A DNA stretch of 64,000 nucleotides from Pseudomonas plecoglossicida NBRC 103162 = DSM 15088 (GCF_000730665.1 NZ_BBIV01000006.1:124001-188000); one strand, 5' to 3'; counted from the stretch's first letter, positions 1 through 14,600 are shown. The notes: generated by a model from the letters alone, not told the origin. Translations and numbers: made by a program.

Positions 1-45
1 CAACGCCGTCAATCACGCACTGCACAAACAACTTAAGGAATCCGC

Positions 46-918
46 ATGGCCGTTAAGAAACGGGGTCTCGGACGTGGGTTGGATGCACTGCTCAGTGGTC
101 CTTCCGTCAGCGCGCTCGAAGAGCAGGCTGTCAAGATCGACCAGAAAGAACTGCAACACCTGCCAGTCGAGCTGATCCAGCGCGGCAAGTACCAGCCGCG
201 CCGGGACATGGATCCCGAAGCGCTGGAAGAACTCGCGCACTCGATTCGCAACCATGGCGTGATGCAACCGATCGTGGTTCGCCCGATCGATGGCAACCGC
301 TTCGAGATCATCGCCGGTGAGCGCCGCTGGCGCGCCACCCAGCAGGCCGGCCTGGACAGCATCCCGGCGATGGTCCGGGAAGTGCCGGACGAAGCTGCCA
401 TTGCCATGGCGCTGATCGAGAACATTCAGCGCGAGGACCTCAACCCGCTGGAAGAGGCCCTGGCGTTGCAACGCCTGCAGCAAGAGTTCGAACTGACCCA
501 GCAACAGGTCGCGGATGCCGTGGGCAAGTCGCGGGTCACCGTGGCCAACTTGCTGCGCCTGATCTCGCTGCCCGAAGCCATCAAGACCATGCTCGCCCAC
601 GGCGATCTGGAAATGGGCCATGCGCGTGCATTGCTCGGCCTGGAGGAAGATCGACAGGAAGAGGGGGCGCGACATGTTGTCGCACGCGGCCTCACCGTGC
701 GCCAAACCGAGGCACTGGTGCGCCAGTGGCTCAGCGGCAAACCTGATCCGGTCGAACCGAGCAAACCTGATCCGGATATCGAGCGCCTTGAACAGCGGCT
801 TGCAGAGCGCCTGGGCTCGCCCGTGCAGATACGCCACGGCAACAAGGGAAAAGGCCAGTTGGTTATTCGTTACAACTCGCTTGACGAGTTGCAGGGCGTC
901 CTTGCTCACATCCGCTGA
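46..918 (+). CDS. parB: ParB chromosome-partitioning protein
   Basis: 290 aa. Centromere-binding CTPase that spreads from parS sites and works with the ParA ATPase (expected just upstream, outside the window) to segregate the origin region. The basic N-terminal ParA-contact segment KRGLGRGLDALL is at residues 5-16. The ParB N-terminal nucleotide-binding domain follows, with the signature GERRWRA at 91-97, then a helix-turn-helix around GKSRVTVANLL (160-170) and a C-terminal dimerisation region. Full family length. ATG follows AAGGA. The gene sits before the atp operon in the usual Pseudomonas order, and a parS-like palindrome is present at 36916-36931. Confidence 0.97.
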   Translation: MAVKKRGLGRGLDALLSGPSVSALEEQAVKIDQKELQHLPVELIQRGKYQPRRDMDPEALEELAHSIRNHGVMQPIVVRPIDGNRFEIIAGERRWRATQQAGLDSIPAMVREVPDEAAIAMALIENIQREDLNPLEEALALQRLQQEFELTQQQVADAVGKSRVTVANLLRLISLPEAIKTMLAHGDLEMGHARALLGLEEDRQEEGARHVVARGLTVRQTEALVRQWLSGKPDPVEPSKPDPDIERLEQRLAERLGSPVQIRHGNKGKGQLVIRYNSLDELQGVLAHIR

Positions 919-963
919 AACAATTCCCGTTGTAGCGCGCAGTCGGAAATCACTACCGAAGAG

Positions 964-992
964 TTGAATAGGGGTTAATCCACCCCTATACT
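964..992 (+). promoter_or_regulatory. Probable sigma-70 promoter of the atp operon
   Basis: TTGAAT (964-969) and TATACT (987-992) are separated by 17 bp, close to the sigma-70 consensus, about 75 bp upstream of atpI. A 7-bp inverted repeat (ATAGGGG at 968-974, CCCCTAT at 983-989) overlaps the spacer and the -10 element. It could be the parB terminator stem or an operator. Assigned by eye. Confidence 0.55.
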
Positions 993-1067
993 CTGCGCGC
1001 ATTTTGTCGGCACAAATTATGCCAAGTCATAACTGACTTGTTGGTCGACTTCCGAGGAGCAGTTGTG

Positions 1068-2361
<1,294 letters not shown>

Positions 2362-2381
2362 GACCGCCTGGCGTGTCTGAT

Positions 2382-2412
2382 AGCCTTCCCCGCTCGTTTG
2401 GGGGGAGGGCTT
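2382..2412 (+). other. Intercistronic hairpin atpB-atpE
   Basis: AGCCTTCCCC (2382-2391) can pair, with one G-U, with GGGGAGGGCT (2402-2411). It lies in the 143-bp gap before atpE and is followed by A residues rather than a T run, so it does not look like an intrinsic terminator on the + strand. Possible mRNA-stability or processing element for the highly translated atpE. Confidence 0.5.
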
Positions 2413-2489
2413 AAAAAGTCCGCAAGGGCAGCTGTACCAAACGATTTGTTTTACCGCTTCAAACTAAAAACCTAACCAATACGACGTAA

Positions 2490-2762
<273 letters not shown>

Positions 2763-2819
2763 TCACTCGTTCCCACGAGTTGATGGCTGTGATGAATTAA
2801 GACCGAGCGAGGTGTTGGC

Positions 2820-3290
2820 GTGAACATTAATGCAACCCTGATTGGCCAATCCGTTGCCTTCCTGATTTTTGTACTCTTCTGCATGAAGTACGTATGGCCT
2901 CCGGTCATCACTGCTCTGCACGAGCGTCAAAAGAAGATTGCCGACGGCTTGGACGCTGCCAACCGCGCAGCTCGCGACCTGGAGCTGGCCCAAGAGAAAG
3001 TGGGTCAGCAACTGCGTGAAGCTAAAGCACAGGCAGCCGAAATCATTGAGCAAAGCAAGAAACGCGCTGCTCAGCTTGTCGAGGAAGCCCGTGATCAGGC
3101 CCGCGTCGAAGCTGACCGTGTGAAGGCTCAGGCTCTGGCCGAGATCGAACAGGAACTGAACAGCGCCAAAGACGCCCTGCGTGCCCAAGTGGGTGCTCTG
3201 GCCGTTGGCGGTGCTGAAAAGATCCTTGGCGCCACAATCGATCAAAACGCGCATGCGGAGCTGGTTAACAAACTGGCCGCTGAAATTTAA
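2820..3290 (+). CDS. atpF: F1Fo ATP synthase subunit b
   Basis: 156 aa peripheral-stalk subunit with a GTG start (2820) preceded by GAGCGAGG. One N-terminal membrane helix (about 6-26) is followed by a long charged amphipathic helix (30-156) that dimerises and reaches to the delta subunit on F1. No catalytic residues are expected. It is 12 bp upstream of atpH. Confidence 0.95.
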   Translation: MNINATLIGQSVAFLIFVLFCMKYVWPPVITALHERQKKIADGLDAANRAARDLELAQEKVGQQLREAKAQAAEIIEQSKKRAAQLVEEARDQARVEADRVKAQALAEIEQELNSAKDALRAQVGALAVGGAEKILGATIDQNAHAELVNKLAAEI

Positions 3291-3302
3291 GCGAGGGCGA
3301 TC

Positions 3303-3839
3303 ATGGCAGAACTGACCACGTTGGCCCGACCTTACGCTAAGGCTGCCTTTGAGCATGCCCAGGCCCATCAGCAACTGGCCAATTGGTCAGCCATGCTCGG
3401 CCTGGCTGCTGCGGTGTCGCAAGACGACACCATGCAGCGCCTGCTCAAGGCCCCGCGACTGACGAGCGCAGAAAAGGCCGCCACGTTCATTGACGTGTGC
3501 GGTGACAAGTTCAATGCACAGGCACAGAATTTCATTCATGTTGCCGCGGAAAACGATCGTCTCCTGCTTCTGCCGGAGATTGCCGCTCTGTTTGACCTGT
3601 ACAAGGCCGAGCAAGAGAAATCCGTGGACGTGGAAGTCACCAGTGCCTTCGCGTTGAACCAAGAACAGCAAGACAAACTCGCCAAGGTTCTCAGTGCACG
3701 GCTAGGCCAGGAAGTTCGCCTGCACGCGTCGGAGGATGCCAGCCTGATTGGCGGCGTCGTCATCCGCGCTGGTGACCTGGTAATCGATGGCTCTGTTCGC
3801 GGCAAGATCGCGAAACTGGCCGAAGCATTGAAATCTTGA
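3303..3839 (+). CDS. atpH: F1Fo ATP synthase subunit delta
   Basis: 178 aa. It links the F1 crown to the b-dimer stalk. The N-terminal six-helix domain begins with the typical [13 protein letters not shown] stretch, and the C-terminal part ends with the conserved [19 protein letters not shown] region. Normal length; RBS GCGAGG precedes the ATG. It lies 21 bp before atpA. Confidence 0.95.
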
Positions 3840-3860
3840 GTTTGAAGGGGCAGCAGAGCA

Positions 3861-5405
3861 ATGCAGCAACTCAATCCTTCCGAAATTAGTGAAATCATCA
3901 AGGGCCGCATCGACAACCTCGATGTGAGCTCCCAAGCCCGTAACGAAGGTACCGTTGTTTCGGTATCCGACGGTATCGTGCGGATCCACGGTCTGGCCGA
4001 CGTCATGTACGGCGAAATGATCGAGTTCCCTGGCGGCGTCTACGGCATGGCTCTGAACCTGGAGCAAGACTCCGTAGGTGCAGTGATCCTGGGTGCCTAT
4101 GACACCCTCGCCGAAGGCATGAGCGCCAAGTGCACCGGCCGCATCCTGGAAGTTCCGGTTGGTAAGGAACTGCTGGGTCGCGTCGTTGACGCACTGGGCA
4201 ACCCGATCGACGGCAAAGGTCCTCTGGGCAACACCCAGTCCGACGCGGTCGAGAAAGTAGCTCCAGGCGTGATCTGGCGTAAGTCGGTTGATCAGCCTGT
4301 ACAGACTGGCTACAAGTCCGTCGACGCCATGATCCCTGTCGGCCGTGGCCAGCGCGAGCTGATCATCGGTGACCGTCAGATCGGCAAGACCGCCATGGCC
4401 ATCGACGCCATCATCAACCAGAAAGACTCCGGTATTTTCTGTGTTTATGTTGCTGTCGGCCAGAAGCGCTCCACCGTTGCCAACATCGTTCGCAAGCTGG
4501 AAGAAAACGGCGCCCTGGCCAACACCATCGTGGTTGTTGCCAGTGCTTCGGAATCCGCCGCACTGCAGTTCCTGGCGCCTTACGCCGGCTGCACCATGGG
4601 CGAGTTCTTCCGTGACCGCGGTGAAGACGCCCTGATCGTTTACGATGACCTGTCCAAGCAGGCTGTTGCCTACCGTCAGATCTCCCTGCTGCTGCGCCGT
4701 CCACCAGGACGTGAAGCGTACCCAGGTGACGTGTTCTATCTCCACTCCCGTCTGCTGGAGCGTGCATCGCGCGTTTCCGAAGAGTACGTCGAGAAGTTCA
4801 CCAACGGCGCAGTCACTGGCAAGACCGGTTCCCTGACCGCCCTGCCGATCATCGAAACCCAGGCTGGCGACGTTTCCGCGTTCGTTCCGACCAACGTGAT
4901 TTCCATCACCGACGGTCAGATCTTCCTGGAATCGGCCATGTTCAACTCGGGCATCCGCCCTGCAGTGAACGCCGGTGTTTCGGTATCCCGCGTAGGTGGT
5001 GCCGCTCAGACCAAGATCATCAAGAAGCTGTCCGGTGGTATCCGTACCGCTCTGGCTCAGTACCGTGAACTGGCTGCATTCGCCCAGTTCGCTTCCGATC
5101 TGGACGAAGCGACCCGCAAGCAGCTGGAGCATGGTCAGCGCGTAACCGAGCTGATGAAGCAGAAGCAGTACGCGCCAATGTCCATCGCGGAAATGGCCCT
5201 GTCGCTGTACGCCGCTGAGCGTGGCTTCCTGACTGACGTAGAAGTCTCCAAGATCGGCAGCTTCGAGCAAGCACTGATCGCCTTCTTCAACCGTGATCAC
5301 GCCGAACTGATGGCGAAGATCAACGTGAAGGGTGACTTCAACGACGAAATCGACGCTGGCCTGAAAGCCGGTATCGAGAAGTTCAAGGCCACCCAGACCT
5401 GGTAA
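3861..5405 (+). CDS. atpA: F1Fo ATP synthase subunit alpha
   Basis: 514 aa regulatory nucleotide-binding subunit of the F1 hexamer. An N-terminal beta-barrel (about 25-95) is followed by the RecA-type core with P-loop [11 protein letters not shown] near residue 170 and the family signature [14 protein letters not shown] near 367-380, then a C-terminal helical bundle. Full length. It ends just before a strong hairpin (5411-5432). Confidence 0.98.
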   Translation: MQQLNPSEISEIIKGRIDNLDVSSQARNEGTVVSVSDGIVRIHGLADVMYGEMIEFPGGVYGMALNLEQDSVGAVILGAYDTLAEGMSAKCTGRILEVPVGKELLGRVVDALGNPIDGKGPLGNTQSDAVEKVAPGVIWRKSVDQPVQTGYKSVDAMIPVGRGQRELIIGDRQIGKTAMAIDAIINQKDSGIFCVYVAVGQKRSTVANIVRKLEENGALANTIVVVASASESAALQFLAPYAGCTMGEFFRDRGEDALIVYDDLSKQAVAYRQISLLLRRPPGREAYPGDVFYLHSRLLERASRVSEEYVEKFTNGAVTGKTGSLTALPIIETQAGDVSAFVPTNVISITDGQIFLESAMFNSGIRPAVNAGVSVSRVGGAAQTKIIKKLSGGIRTALAQYRELAAFAQFASDLDEATRKQLEHGQRVTELMKQKQYAPMSIAEMALSLYAAERGFLTDVEVSKIGSFEQALIAFFNRDHAELMAKINVKGDFNDEIDAGLKAGIEKFKATQTW

Positions 5406-5410
5406 GCCGC

Positions 5411-5432
5411 AGCGGGGGCCCTGGCCCCCGCT
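5411..5432 (+). other. Intercistronic hairpin atpA-atpG
   Basis: Perfect 10-bp stem AGCGGGGGCC / GGCCCCCGCT with a 2-nt core. It is not followed by a T run and lies between genes of one operon. More likely a processing or stability structure than a terminator. Confidence 0.55.
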
Positions 5433-5453
5433 TGCTAACCTGATAGGTGATAC

Positions 5454-6314
5454 ATGGCAGGCGCAAAAGAGATTCGCAGTAAGATTGCGAGCATCAAAAG
5501 CACGCAAAAAATTACCAGCGCCATGGAGAAAGTGGCGGTCAGCAAGATGCGCAGGGCACAACTGCGCATGGCTGCTAGCCGTCCTTACGCGGAGCGTATC
5601 CGCCAGGTGATCGGTCATCTGGCCAACGCCAACCCGGAATACCGCCACCCGTTCATGATCGAGCGCCCTGTAAAGCGCGCCGGTTATATCGTGGTGAGCA
5701 GTGACCGTGGTCTGTGCGGTGGCTTGAACACCAACCTGTTCAAGGCCCTGGTCAAGGACATGAACGCAAACCGCGAACAGGGCGTGGAAATCGACCTGTG
5801 CGTGATCGGCAGCAAGGGTGCGACTTTCTTCCGCATCTTTGGCGGTAACGTCGTAGCCGCGATCAGCCACCTGGGCGAAGAGCCATCGATCAACGATCTG
5901 ATCGGCTCCGTCAAAGTGATGCTGGACGCCTACCTGGACGGCCGTATCGATCGCCTTTCGGTGGTTTCGAACAAGTTCATCAACACCATGACCCAAAAAC
6001 CGACGGTCGAGCAATTGGTACCGTTGGTGGCAACCCCGGATCAGGATCTCAAGCATCACTGGGACTACCTGTACGAACCCGACGCAAAAGAGCTGCTGGA
6101 CGGCTTGATGGTGCGTTACGTGGAGTCGCAGGTGTACCAGGCGGTGGTCGAGAACAACGCTGCTGAACAAGCGGCCCGGATGATCGCCATGAAGAACGCC
6201 ACAGACAACGCCGGTGATTTGATCAAAGAGCTGCAACTGATCTACAACAAGGCGCGTCAGGCTGCGATCACCCAGGAGATCTCGGAAATCGTCGGCGGCG
6301 CTGCCGCGGTTTAA
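5454..6314 (+). CDS. atpG: F1Fo ATP synthase subunit gamma
   Basis: 286 aa central rotor shaft. The N-terminal coiled-coil helix ([20 protein letters not shown], residues 5-24) and the C-terminal helix (about 215-280, ending [15 protein letters not shown]) form the antiparallel shaft inside the alpha3beta3 ring, with a Rossmann-like middle ([13 protein letters not shown]). Normal length. It lies 27 bp upstream of atpD. Confidence 0.97.
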   Translation: MAGAKEIRSKIASIKSTQKITSAMEKVAVSKMRRAQLRMAASRPYAERIRQVIGHLANANPEYRHPFMIERPVKRAGYIVVSSDRGLCGGLNTNLFKALVKDMNANREQGVEIDLCVIGSKGATFFRIFGGNVVAAISHLGEEPSINDLIGSVKVMLDAYLDGRIDRLSVVSNKFINTMTQKPTVEQLVPLVATPDQDLKHHWDYLYEPDAKELLDGLMVRYVESQVYQAVVENNAAEQAARMIAMKNATDNAGDLIKELQLIYNKARQAAITQEISEIVGGAAAV

Positions 6315-7718
<1,404 letters not shown>

Positions 7719-7723
7719 TTCCT

Positions 7724-7741
7724 GCGCCCCGCAAGGGGCGC
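7724..7741 (+). other. Intercistronic hairpin atpD-atpC
   Basis: GCGCCCC (7724-7730), GCAA tetraloop, GGGGCGC (7735-7741). The GNRA-type loop makes a very stable RNA hairpin. There is no T tract and atpC follows 20 bp later, so this is probably not a terminator. Confidence 0.55.
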
Positions 7742-7761
7742 TATCAGGTTGAGGCAAGCAG

Positions 7762-8181
7762 ATGGCTATGACAGTCCATTGCGATATCGTCAGCGCGGAA
7801 GGAGAGATCTTCTCCGGCCTGGTCGAGATGGTGGTTGCGCACGGTAACCTGGGTGATCTTGGTATCGCTCCAGGCCACGCGCCGCTGATCACCAATCTGA
7901 AGCCTGGTCCGATCACGCTGACCAAGCAGGGTGGCGCCCAGGAGGTGTTCTACATCTCTGGTGGTTTCCTCGAGGTTCAGCCGAACATGGTCAAGGTGCT
8001 TGCCGATACCGTGCAACGTGCTGCAGACCTGGATGAAGCTCAGGCTCAGGAAGCCCTCAAGGCTGCCGAGAACGCCCTGAATCTGAAAGGCGCGGACTTC
8101 GACTACGGCGCCGCCGCCGCACGTCTGGCCGAGGCCGCAGCCCAGCTGCGTACCGTCCAGCAAATGCGCAGAGGCAAGTAA
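7762..8181 (+). CDS. atpC: F1Fo ATP synthase subunit epsilon
   Basis: 139 aa. N-terminal beta-sandwich (1-85, with [14 protein letters not shown] at about 30-43) and two C-terminal helices (90-139) that can inhibit ATPase activity. ATG 7762 is used; a second in-frame ATG two codons later is also possible. Last gene of the operon, followed by an intrinsic terminator. Confidence 0.96.
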   Translation: MAMTVHCDIVSAEGEIFSGLVEMVVAHGNLGDLGIAPGHAPLITNLKPGPITLTKQGGAQEVFYISGGFLEVQPNMVKVLADTVQRAADLDEAQAQEALKAAENALNLKGADFDYGAAAARLAEAAAQLRTVQQMRRGK

Positions 8182-8216
8182 TCGGCCCCGGCTGATCACT
8201 TCTGTAGCGATTGAGT

Positions 8217-8243
8217 AAAAGGGTAGCCTCGGCTACCCTTTTT
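8217..8243 (+). terminator. Intrinsic terminator of the atp operon
   Basis: AAAAGGGTAGCC (8217-8228), TC loop, then GGCTACCC followed by a T run to 8243. Classic GC stem plus U tract, 36 bp after the atpC stop. Confidence 0.9.
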
Positions 8244-8304
8244 CTTTTTCCGATTTTCCCTCCCCCGGTCATTTCACTGATCGCCCAGGATTGGTAGCCA
8301 GTCA

Positions 8305-9672
8305 ATGTCACTCGATATCGTTATTCTCGCCGCCGGCCAAGGTACCCGCATGCGTTCTGCGCTGCCCAAGGTGCTTCACCCGGTGGCTGGCAACTCCATG
8401 CTCGGCCATGTTATCCACAGCGCACGTCAGCTTCAGCCGCAGGGTATCCATGTGGTCATCGGTCATGGTGCCGAGTTGGTGCGTGAACGCCTGGCTGCCG
8501 ACGATCTCAACTTCGTCATGCAGGACAAGCAACTGGGCACAGGCCATGCCGTTGCCCAGGCGCTGCCGGCAATCACCGCCGACACGGTGCTGGTGCTTTA
8601 TGGCGATGTCCCGCTGATCGAGGTGGAAACCCTGCAACGCCTGCTGGCCAAGGTCAGTGATACCCAGCTGGGCCTGCTGACGGTCACGCTGCAGGATCCG
8701 ACCGGCTACGGCCGCATCGTGCGTGATGGCGACGGGCAGGTTGTCGCGATCGTCGAGCACAAGGATGCCAGCGAAGCGCAGAAGGCCATCAAGGAAGGCA
8801 ACACCGGCATTCTCGCAATGCCTGCTGCGCGCCTGGCCGACTGGATGGGCCGCTTGTCGAACAACAATGCCCAGGGCGAGTACTACCTGACCGATGTCAT
8901 CGCCATGGCGGTCGCCGATGGCCTGGTGGTCGCGACCGAGCAGCCGCACGACCCGATGGAAGTGCAGGGCGCCAACGATCGCCGCCAGCTGGCCGAGCTC
9001 GAGCGCCATTACCAGCTGCGCGAAGGTCTGCGCCTGATGGCCCAGGGTGTCACGCTGCGCGATCCTGCGCGTTTCGATGTGCGCGGTGAAGTCACCGTTG
9101 GCCGCGATGTGCTGATCGATATCAACGTGATCCTCGAAGGCAAGGTGGTCATCGAGGACGATGTTCAGATCGGCCCCAACTGCGTGATCAAGAACAGCAC
9201 CCTGCGCAAAGGCGTTGTGGTCAAGGCAAACAGCCATCTCGAAGGCGCAGTGATGGGTGAGGGCAGCGATGCTGGCCCATTCGCGCGTTTGCGCCCGGGC
9301 AGCGTGCTGGATGCCAAGGCCCATGTGGGCAACTTCGTCGAGATGAAGAACGCGCACCTGGGTGAGGGTGCCAAGGCCGGCCATCTCACCTACCTGGGCG
9401 ATGCACAGATCGGCGCACGTACCAATATCGGTGCCGGCACCATCACCTGCAACTACGATGGTGCCAACAAGTTCAAGACCGTGATGGGCGAAGACGTGTT
9501 CATCGGTTCCAACAACTCGTTGGTGGCGCCTGTGGAAATCAAGGCGGGTGCGACGACGGCAGCTGGCTCGACCATTACCCAGACTGTCGAGGCTGGGGAG
9601 CTGGCGGTGGCGCGTGGGCGCCAGCGCAATATCTCGGGATGGAAACGTCCGGAGAAAATTAACAAGAGCTGA
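8305..9672 (+). CDS. glmU: Bifunctional GlcNAc-1-P uridyltransferase / GlcN-1-P acetyltransferase
   Basis: 455 aa. It makes UDP-N-acetylglucosamine for peptidoglycan and LPS. The N-terminal pyrophosphorylase domain starts with [19 protein letters not shown] (about 8-26). The C-terminal left-handed beta-helix acetyltransferase domain (about 250-455) contains hexapeptide repeats and the [11 protein letters not shown] segment of the acetyl-CoA site. Cytoplasmic. The ATG at 8305 lies 65 bp after the atp terminator. Confidence 0.97.
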   Translation: MSLDIVILAAGQGTRMRSALPKVLHPVAGNSMLGHVIHSARQLQPQGIHVVIGHGAELVRERLAADDLNFVMQDKQLGTGHAVAQALPAITADTVLVLYGDVPLIEVETLQRLLAKVSDTQLGLLTVTLQDPTGYGRIVRDGDGQVVAIVEHKDASEAQKAIKEGNTGILAMPAARLADWMGRLSNNNAQGEYYLTDVIAMAVADGLVVATEQPHDPMEVQGANDRRQLAELERHYQLREGLRLMAQGVTLRDPARFDVRGEVTVGRDVLIDINVILEGKVVIEDDVQIGPNCVIKNSTLRKGVVVKANSHLEGAVMGEGSDAGPFARLRPGSVLDAKAHVGNFVEMKNAHLGEGAKAGHLTYLGDAQIGARTNIGAGTITCNYDGANKFKTVMGEDVFIGSNNSLVAPVEIKAGATTAAGSTITQTVEAGELAVARGRQRNISGWKRPEKINKS

Positions 9673-9697
9673 GTTATACACAGCTGCTTCGAATGGA

Positions 9698-9728
9698 AGC
9701 CGACTTGTGTGAACAAGTCGGCTTTTTT
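9698..9728 (+). terminator. Intrinsic terminator of glmU
   Basis: AGCCGACTTGT (9698-9708), 4-nt loop, ACAAGTCGGCT (9713-9723), then a T run: an 11-bp perfect stem 25 bp after the glmU stop. Confidence 0.92.
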
Positions 9729-9737
9729 GTTGGCTGT

Positions 9738-9838
9738 GCTGGCCTTATCGCTGGCAAGCCAGCTCCTACAGGTACAGCACAAGCTTGAAGACCTGTGGAG
9801 AATCCTGTAGGAGCCGGCTTGCCGGCGATAGGGCCAGC
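9738..9838. repeat. Inverted pair of 35-bp REP elements
   Basis: Two near-complementary copies (9738-9772 and 9804-9838) carry the core GGAGCCGGCTTGCC or its complement. They face each other across about 31 bp. This matches the known P. putida REP family in sequence and placement (intergenic, after a terminator). Such pairs can fold in RNA and are targets of REP-associated transposases and some IS. Confidence 0.85.
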
Positions 9839-9937
9839 ACAGATAAAAATTATCCACAGGTCAGCGCCAGCTTGACGAAATCGCCATCTTAGGTTTTGAT
9901 TGCAACCATTATCTTTCGAATCGAAACTTAAGCGCCA

Positions 9938-10714
9938 ATGTCGAAACGAAACACGCCCCAACGCCGCCACAACATCCTGGCCCTGCTCAGCGAACAGGGC
10001 GAGGTCAGTGTGGACGCCTTGGCCAAGCGCTTCGAAACGTCGGAAGTCACCATTCGCAAGGACCTCGCCGCGCTCGAGGCCAACGGTCTGTTGCTGCGTC
10101 GCTACGGCGGCGCGGTGCCTGTGCCTCAGGAAATGCTGGGCGAGTCTGCGCAGCCGGTGTCGGCTTATAAAAAAGCCATCGCCCGCGCCGCCGTCGGCCG
10201 CATCCGCGAGCATGCACGCATCATCATCGACAGCGGCAGCACGACGGCCGCCATGATCCCACAGCTAGGGCGCCAGCCGGGTCTGGTGGTGATGACCAAC
10301 TCGCTGAACGTGGCGCGGGCCATCAGCGAACTCGAGCACGAGCCCGTGCTGTTGATGACGGGCGGCACCTGGGACCCGCACTCCGAATCGTTCCAGGGCC
10401 AGGTCGCGGAGCAGGTACTACGCTCCTACGATTTCGACCAGCTGTTCATTGGCGCCGATGGCATCGACCTCAGCCGCGGCACCACTACCTTCAATGAGTT
10501 GCTCGGCTTGAGCCGGGTGATGGCCGAGGTGGCCCGCGAAGTGATCGTGATGGTCGAGTCTGACAAGGTCGGTCGCAAGATCCCCAACCTCGAGCTGCCC
10601 TGGGGCAGCGTGAATACCCTTATTACAGATGAACGCCTCCCCGCAGAGGCGCGTGAACATATTCAAGCCCGCGGCATCAACCTGATCTGTGCCGCGATCA
10701 GCCAGGAGCAATAA
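9938..10714 (+). CDS. glmR: DeoR-family regulator of glmS (GlmR)
   Basis: 258 aa. The N-terminal DeoR winged helix (about 6-60, [20 protein letters not shown]) is followed by a DeoRC sugar-phosphate sensor domain (about 75-240) with the [11 protein letters not shown] phosphate loop. It stops 2 bp before glmS, so the two are co-transcribed. In P. aeruginosa the orthologue upstream of glmS is GlmR, which influences amino-sugar metabolism. The effector here is inferred to be an amino-sugar phosphate. Confidence 0.88.
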   Translation: MSKRNTPQRRHNILALLSEQGEVSVDALAKRFETSEVTIRKDLAALEANGLLLRRYGGAVPVPQEMLGESAQPVSAYKKAIARAAVGRIREHARIIIDSGSTTAAMIPQLGRQPGLVVMTNSLNVARAISELEHEPVLLMTGGTWDPHSESFQGQVAEQVLRSYDFDQLFIGADGIDLSRGTTTFNELLGLSRVMAEVAREVIVMVESDKVGRKIPNLELPWGSVNTLITDERLPAEAREHIQARGINLICAAISQEQ

Positions 10715-10716
10715 TC

Positions 10717-12552
<1,836 letters not shown>

Positions 12553-12596
12553 GTCGGGGGGGTTGCGAATTAAATTGATCTTAAATAAATAAGTCA

Positions 12597-12630
12597 GTCT
12601 CGCTTGGAGCCTTTAGGGGCTCTGAGCGAC
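12597..12630 (+). other. Imperfect hairpin after glmS
   Basis: TCGCT..GGAGCC pairs imperfectly with GGCTC..AGCGA around a TTTA loop. There is no T tract. Possibly a weak or factor-dependent terminator for glmS. Confidence 0.3.
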
Positions 12631-12679
12631 GTGACGTCTCTCGCCTCTCTCGTGCTTTGACACCCCTTGGTGCGCCACC

Positions 12680-13012
12680 TTGCTGCTGACCATCCAACCG
12701 CAAGAGTCCTTACGTTCCTTCCTAGAAAGGCATTTCTTTGTCGATCCACGCTCACCGGAGACGATTGAGTTCAAGAAGATCTCCAGATACTACATGCGAG
12801 GAGAATCCATCGGGTTTATCGCTGATGTACTTGGAAGGTCTGATACCTACGGATTCAATCGGTTGCTCCACGATCACACAAGTTACTCGCAAGTAGCAGT
12901 TTTCCCGGATGCCGGTCAGAACAGCTATACCCGAAGCAGGGCGGAGGACCCTTTTTCGTCAAACTCAACCCTGCGGACACGGTTACAGTCCCCATTGCTG
13001 ATGAGGAAGTAG
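12680..13012 (+). pseudogene. TniQ/TnsD-like N-terminal fragment
   Basis: Open frame of 110 codons from a TTG. The first about 75 residues start IQPQESLRSFLERHFF, which resembles the beginning of TniQ/TnsD-family proteins of Tn7-like elements (ESLxSFLxR pattern). After about residue 75 the frame turns into low-quality sequence. TniQ proteins are several hundred residues long and carry zinc-binding CxxC motifs; none are present, so this is at most a remnant. Location at attTn7 supports the reading, but the family call is tentative. Confidence 0.4.
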
Positions 13013-13033
13013 TAGTCATGTCCTTTGACAAGC

Positions 13034-13255
13034 TCACCGCAGCCCTCTGGCGCGGTGAGCCGAGATCCCGCCATCATAGTAGGTCCGCTGCCGGCCGGTG
13101 TAGATGCCACATTTGGAGCAGAAGTAGTGCTTCGCTTCGCGTGTGTTGAACTGATAAAGAGTGAGCGCCTCTTCCCCTTGGGTAACAGTGATGTCGCCCA
13201 GGTTAGCTGATACCGCCACGGCACCACGCATACGGCAAAGCGAGCAGTTACACCT
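13034..13255 (-). pseudogene. GFA/CENP-V-family (glutathione-dependent formaldehyde-activating-like) fragment
   Basis: The minus strand from 13255 reads RCNCSLCRMRGA, then GEEALTLYQFNT and HYFCSKCGIYT: the CxCxxC and CxxC zinc motifs of the GFA family in the right order and spacing. The N-terminal CxCG part and everything after GIYTGRQRTYY are missing, and the frame then runs into a stop. A dead fragment truncated at both ends. Confidence 0.65.
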
Positions 13256-13311
13256 ACGCGCTGCTCTTCCGAAAAAATGGCTTGTCCCATATGAAGAAAG
13301 CGAAGTAAAAA

Positions 13312-13434
13312 ATCCGCTTCACCATCAGCCCGCCCCAGCTGTTCGAGCTGACCCTGGAGCAGGCCGGTGGTTCGCCGAGCGGGCGACCCACCGGTCCGGT
13401 GAAATTCATCGGCCGCGCGGTCAAGGTGATCTAG
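13312..13434 (+). pseudogene. C-terminal remnant of an RskA-type anti-sigma factor
   Basis: From 13312 the + strand reads IRFTISPPQLFELTLEQAGG and continues SPSGRPTGPVKFIGRAVKVI to a TAG at 13432-13434, with an in-frame stop just upstream (13306-13308). The segment with EQAGGSPSGRPTGPV matches the conserved end of anti-sigma-K (RskA) proteins. The rest of the gene and its expected ECF sigma partner are absent. Its stop overlaps the convergent MFS stop in a CTAG. Confidence 0.6.
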
Positions 13435-14600
13435 GCACCGCTCGCTTGCGCCGCTGGCACTACCGGTGGGCGCAGCAGTGTGGCCAGGCCCAGCAGGCAC
13501 AGGGCGCCGATGACCATGATGCCCCAGGCCCAGTGCAACGAGCTGAGCTGATCGCGCACGATACCGGCGATCAGCGGCACGCTGGCCGCGATCAGATAGC
13601 CACCGCCTTGTACGAAGGCCAGCAGCGCACCGGCTTGGGCCGGGGAGTCAGCGTGGTCGAGAGTGACGATGAGCGACAGCGGAAACAATGCGCCGATGCC
13701 AAGGCCCAGGCAAAGGGTGGCGAAGATCGCCAGTTGCAGCGGGGCGCTCATCAGGCAGATCAGACCGGCCAGCAACAGCAGAATGACCACCGTCAGTGGC
13801 TGGCGACGGTCCGGATAGCGATGGATCAGTGCCGACACTATCAGCCCGGCGGCCACCTCAGTGAGGGTCAGGGCACCCAACAAATAACCGGCCTCGGCAG
13901 CGCTCCAGCCAAGCTCCACATAGAACGGTGGCAACCACGCCAGCACCAAGGTGTAGGCACCGGTGCCGATGCCAAAGAACGCCAGCAGCAACCAAGCCCG
14001 CGCGCTGTCGTACGGCAACCTCGCATCGGTGGTACGCGCCGGGTCGCTACCGGCTGCCAGCACCCAGGCGATCAAGCCGATCAGCGCAGGCAAGGCCGCC
14101 CAGCCGAGCGTCAGCTGCCAGCCGAAGGTTGCTGCGCCGGGCGCCGCGAAAGCAGCCGCCAGCGCCGCACCGGCCATTATTCCGGTGGTGAACAACCCCA
14201 TGAGCATGCCGGCGCTTTGCGGGTGGCTGCGCTTGAGAAACGCAGGCATCAGCGCCTGGATCACCGCGATGCCCACGCCGCCGAGCATGGCCGTGGCGAT
14301 CAACGCTGCGCCTGAAGTGACATAGGCGCGCGCCGCGCAACTGATGGCGATCAAGGTGATGCCCAACGCTATCCCTTTGATCTCGCCAATCAGGCGTAAC
14401 AACCAGGGGCCGCAGAGGGCGAACAAACCCATCATCATCACCGGCAAAGTAGTCAGCAGCCCGGCCTGCGCGTTGCTCAGGCCAAGGTCCTGCTGCAAGG
14501 TGCCGAGCAGCGGGCCGATGGCCGCCATGATCGGGCGCAGATTCAGGCCAATCAATACGGCCAACAGGCCGACGCAGGCTTTACTCGGTACGTTACGCAT
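13431..14600 (-). CDS. MFS transporter, CynX/NimT family
   Basis: 389 aa from ATG 14600 (an upstream TTG at 14606 is less likely). Twelve hydrophobic helices of the major facilitator type; the start LLAVLIGLNLRPIMAAIGPL resembles CynX/NimT (cyanate or 2-nitroimidazole) transporters. The ATG overlaps the upstream hydrolase stop by 8 nt, so the two are translationally coupled. The substrate is unknown. The divergent MarR gene suggests inducible export or uptake of a small aromatic or organic compound. Confidence 0.8.
   Translation of the reverse strand: MRNVPSKACVGLLAVLIGLNLRPIMAAIGPLLGTLQQDLGLSNAQAGLLTTLPVMMMGLFALCGPWLLRLIGEIKGIALGITLIAISCAARAYVTSGAALIATAMLGGVGIAVIQALMPAFLKRSHPQSAGMLMGLFTTGIMAGAALAAAFAAPGAATFGWQLTLGWAALPALIGLIAWVLAAGSDPARTTDARLPYDSARAWLLLAFFGIGTGAYTLVLAWLPPFYVELGWSAAEAGYLLGALTLTEVAAGLIVSALIHRYPDRRQPLTVVILLLLAGLICLMSAPLQLAIFATLCLGLGIGALFPLSLIVTLDHADSPAQAGALLAFVQGGGYLIAASVPLIAGIVRDQLSSLHWAWGIMVIGALCLLGLATLLRPPVVPAAQASGA

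Noticed and set aside
1..45. End of parA at the left edge
   Set aside because: parA is expected here, but 45 bp is too short to tell the correct frame or confirm the end.
3702..6236. 844-codon open frame on the minus strand across atpA/atpG
   Set aside because: Antisense shadow of highly conserved atp genes in GC-rich DNA; no RBS, and the product is low-complexity and unlike any family.
9738..9838. REP pair as terminator of glmU
   Set aside because: A proper intrinsic terminator already lies at 9698-9728; the pair matches the REP family.
10600..10716. glmS ribozyme
   Set aside because: Only 2 bp separate glmR and glmS; that riboswitch belongs to Gram-positive bacteria.
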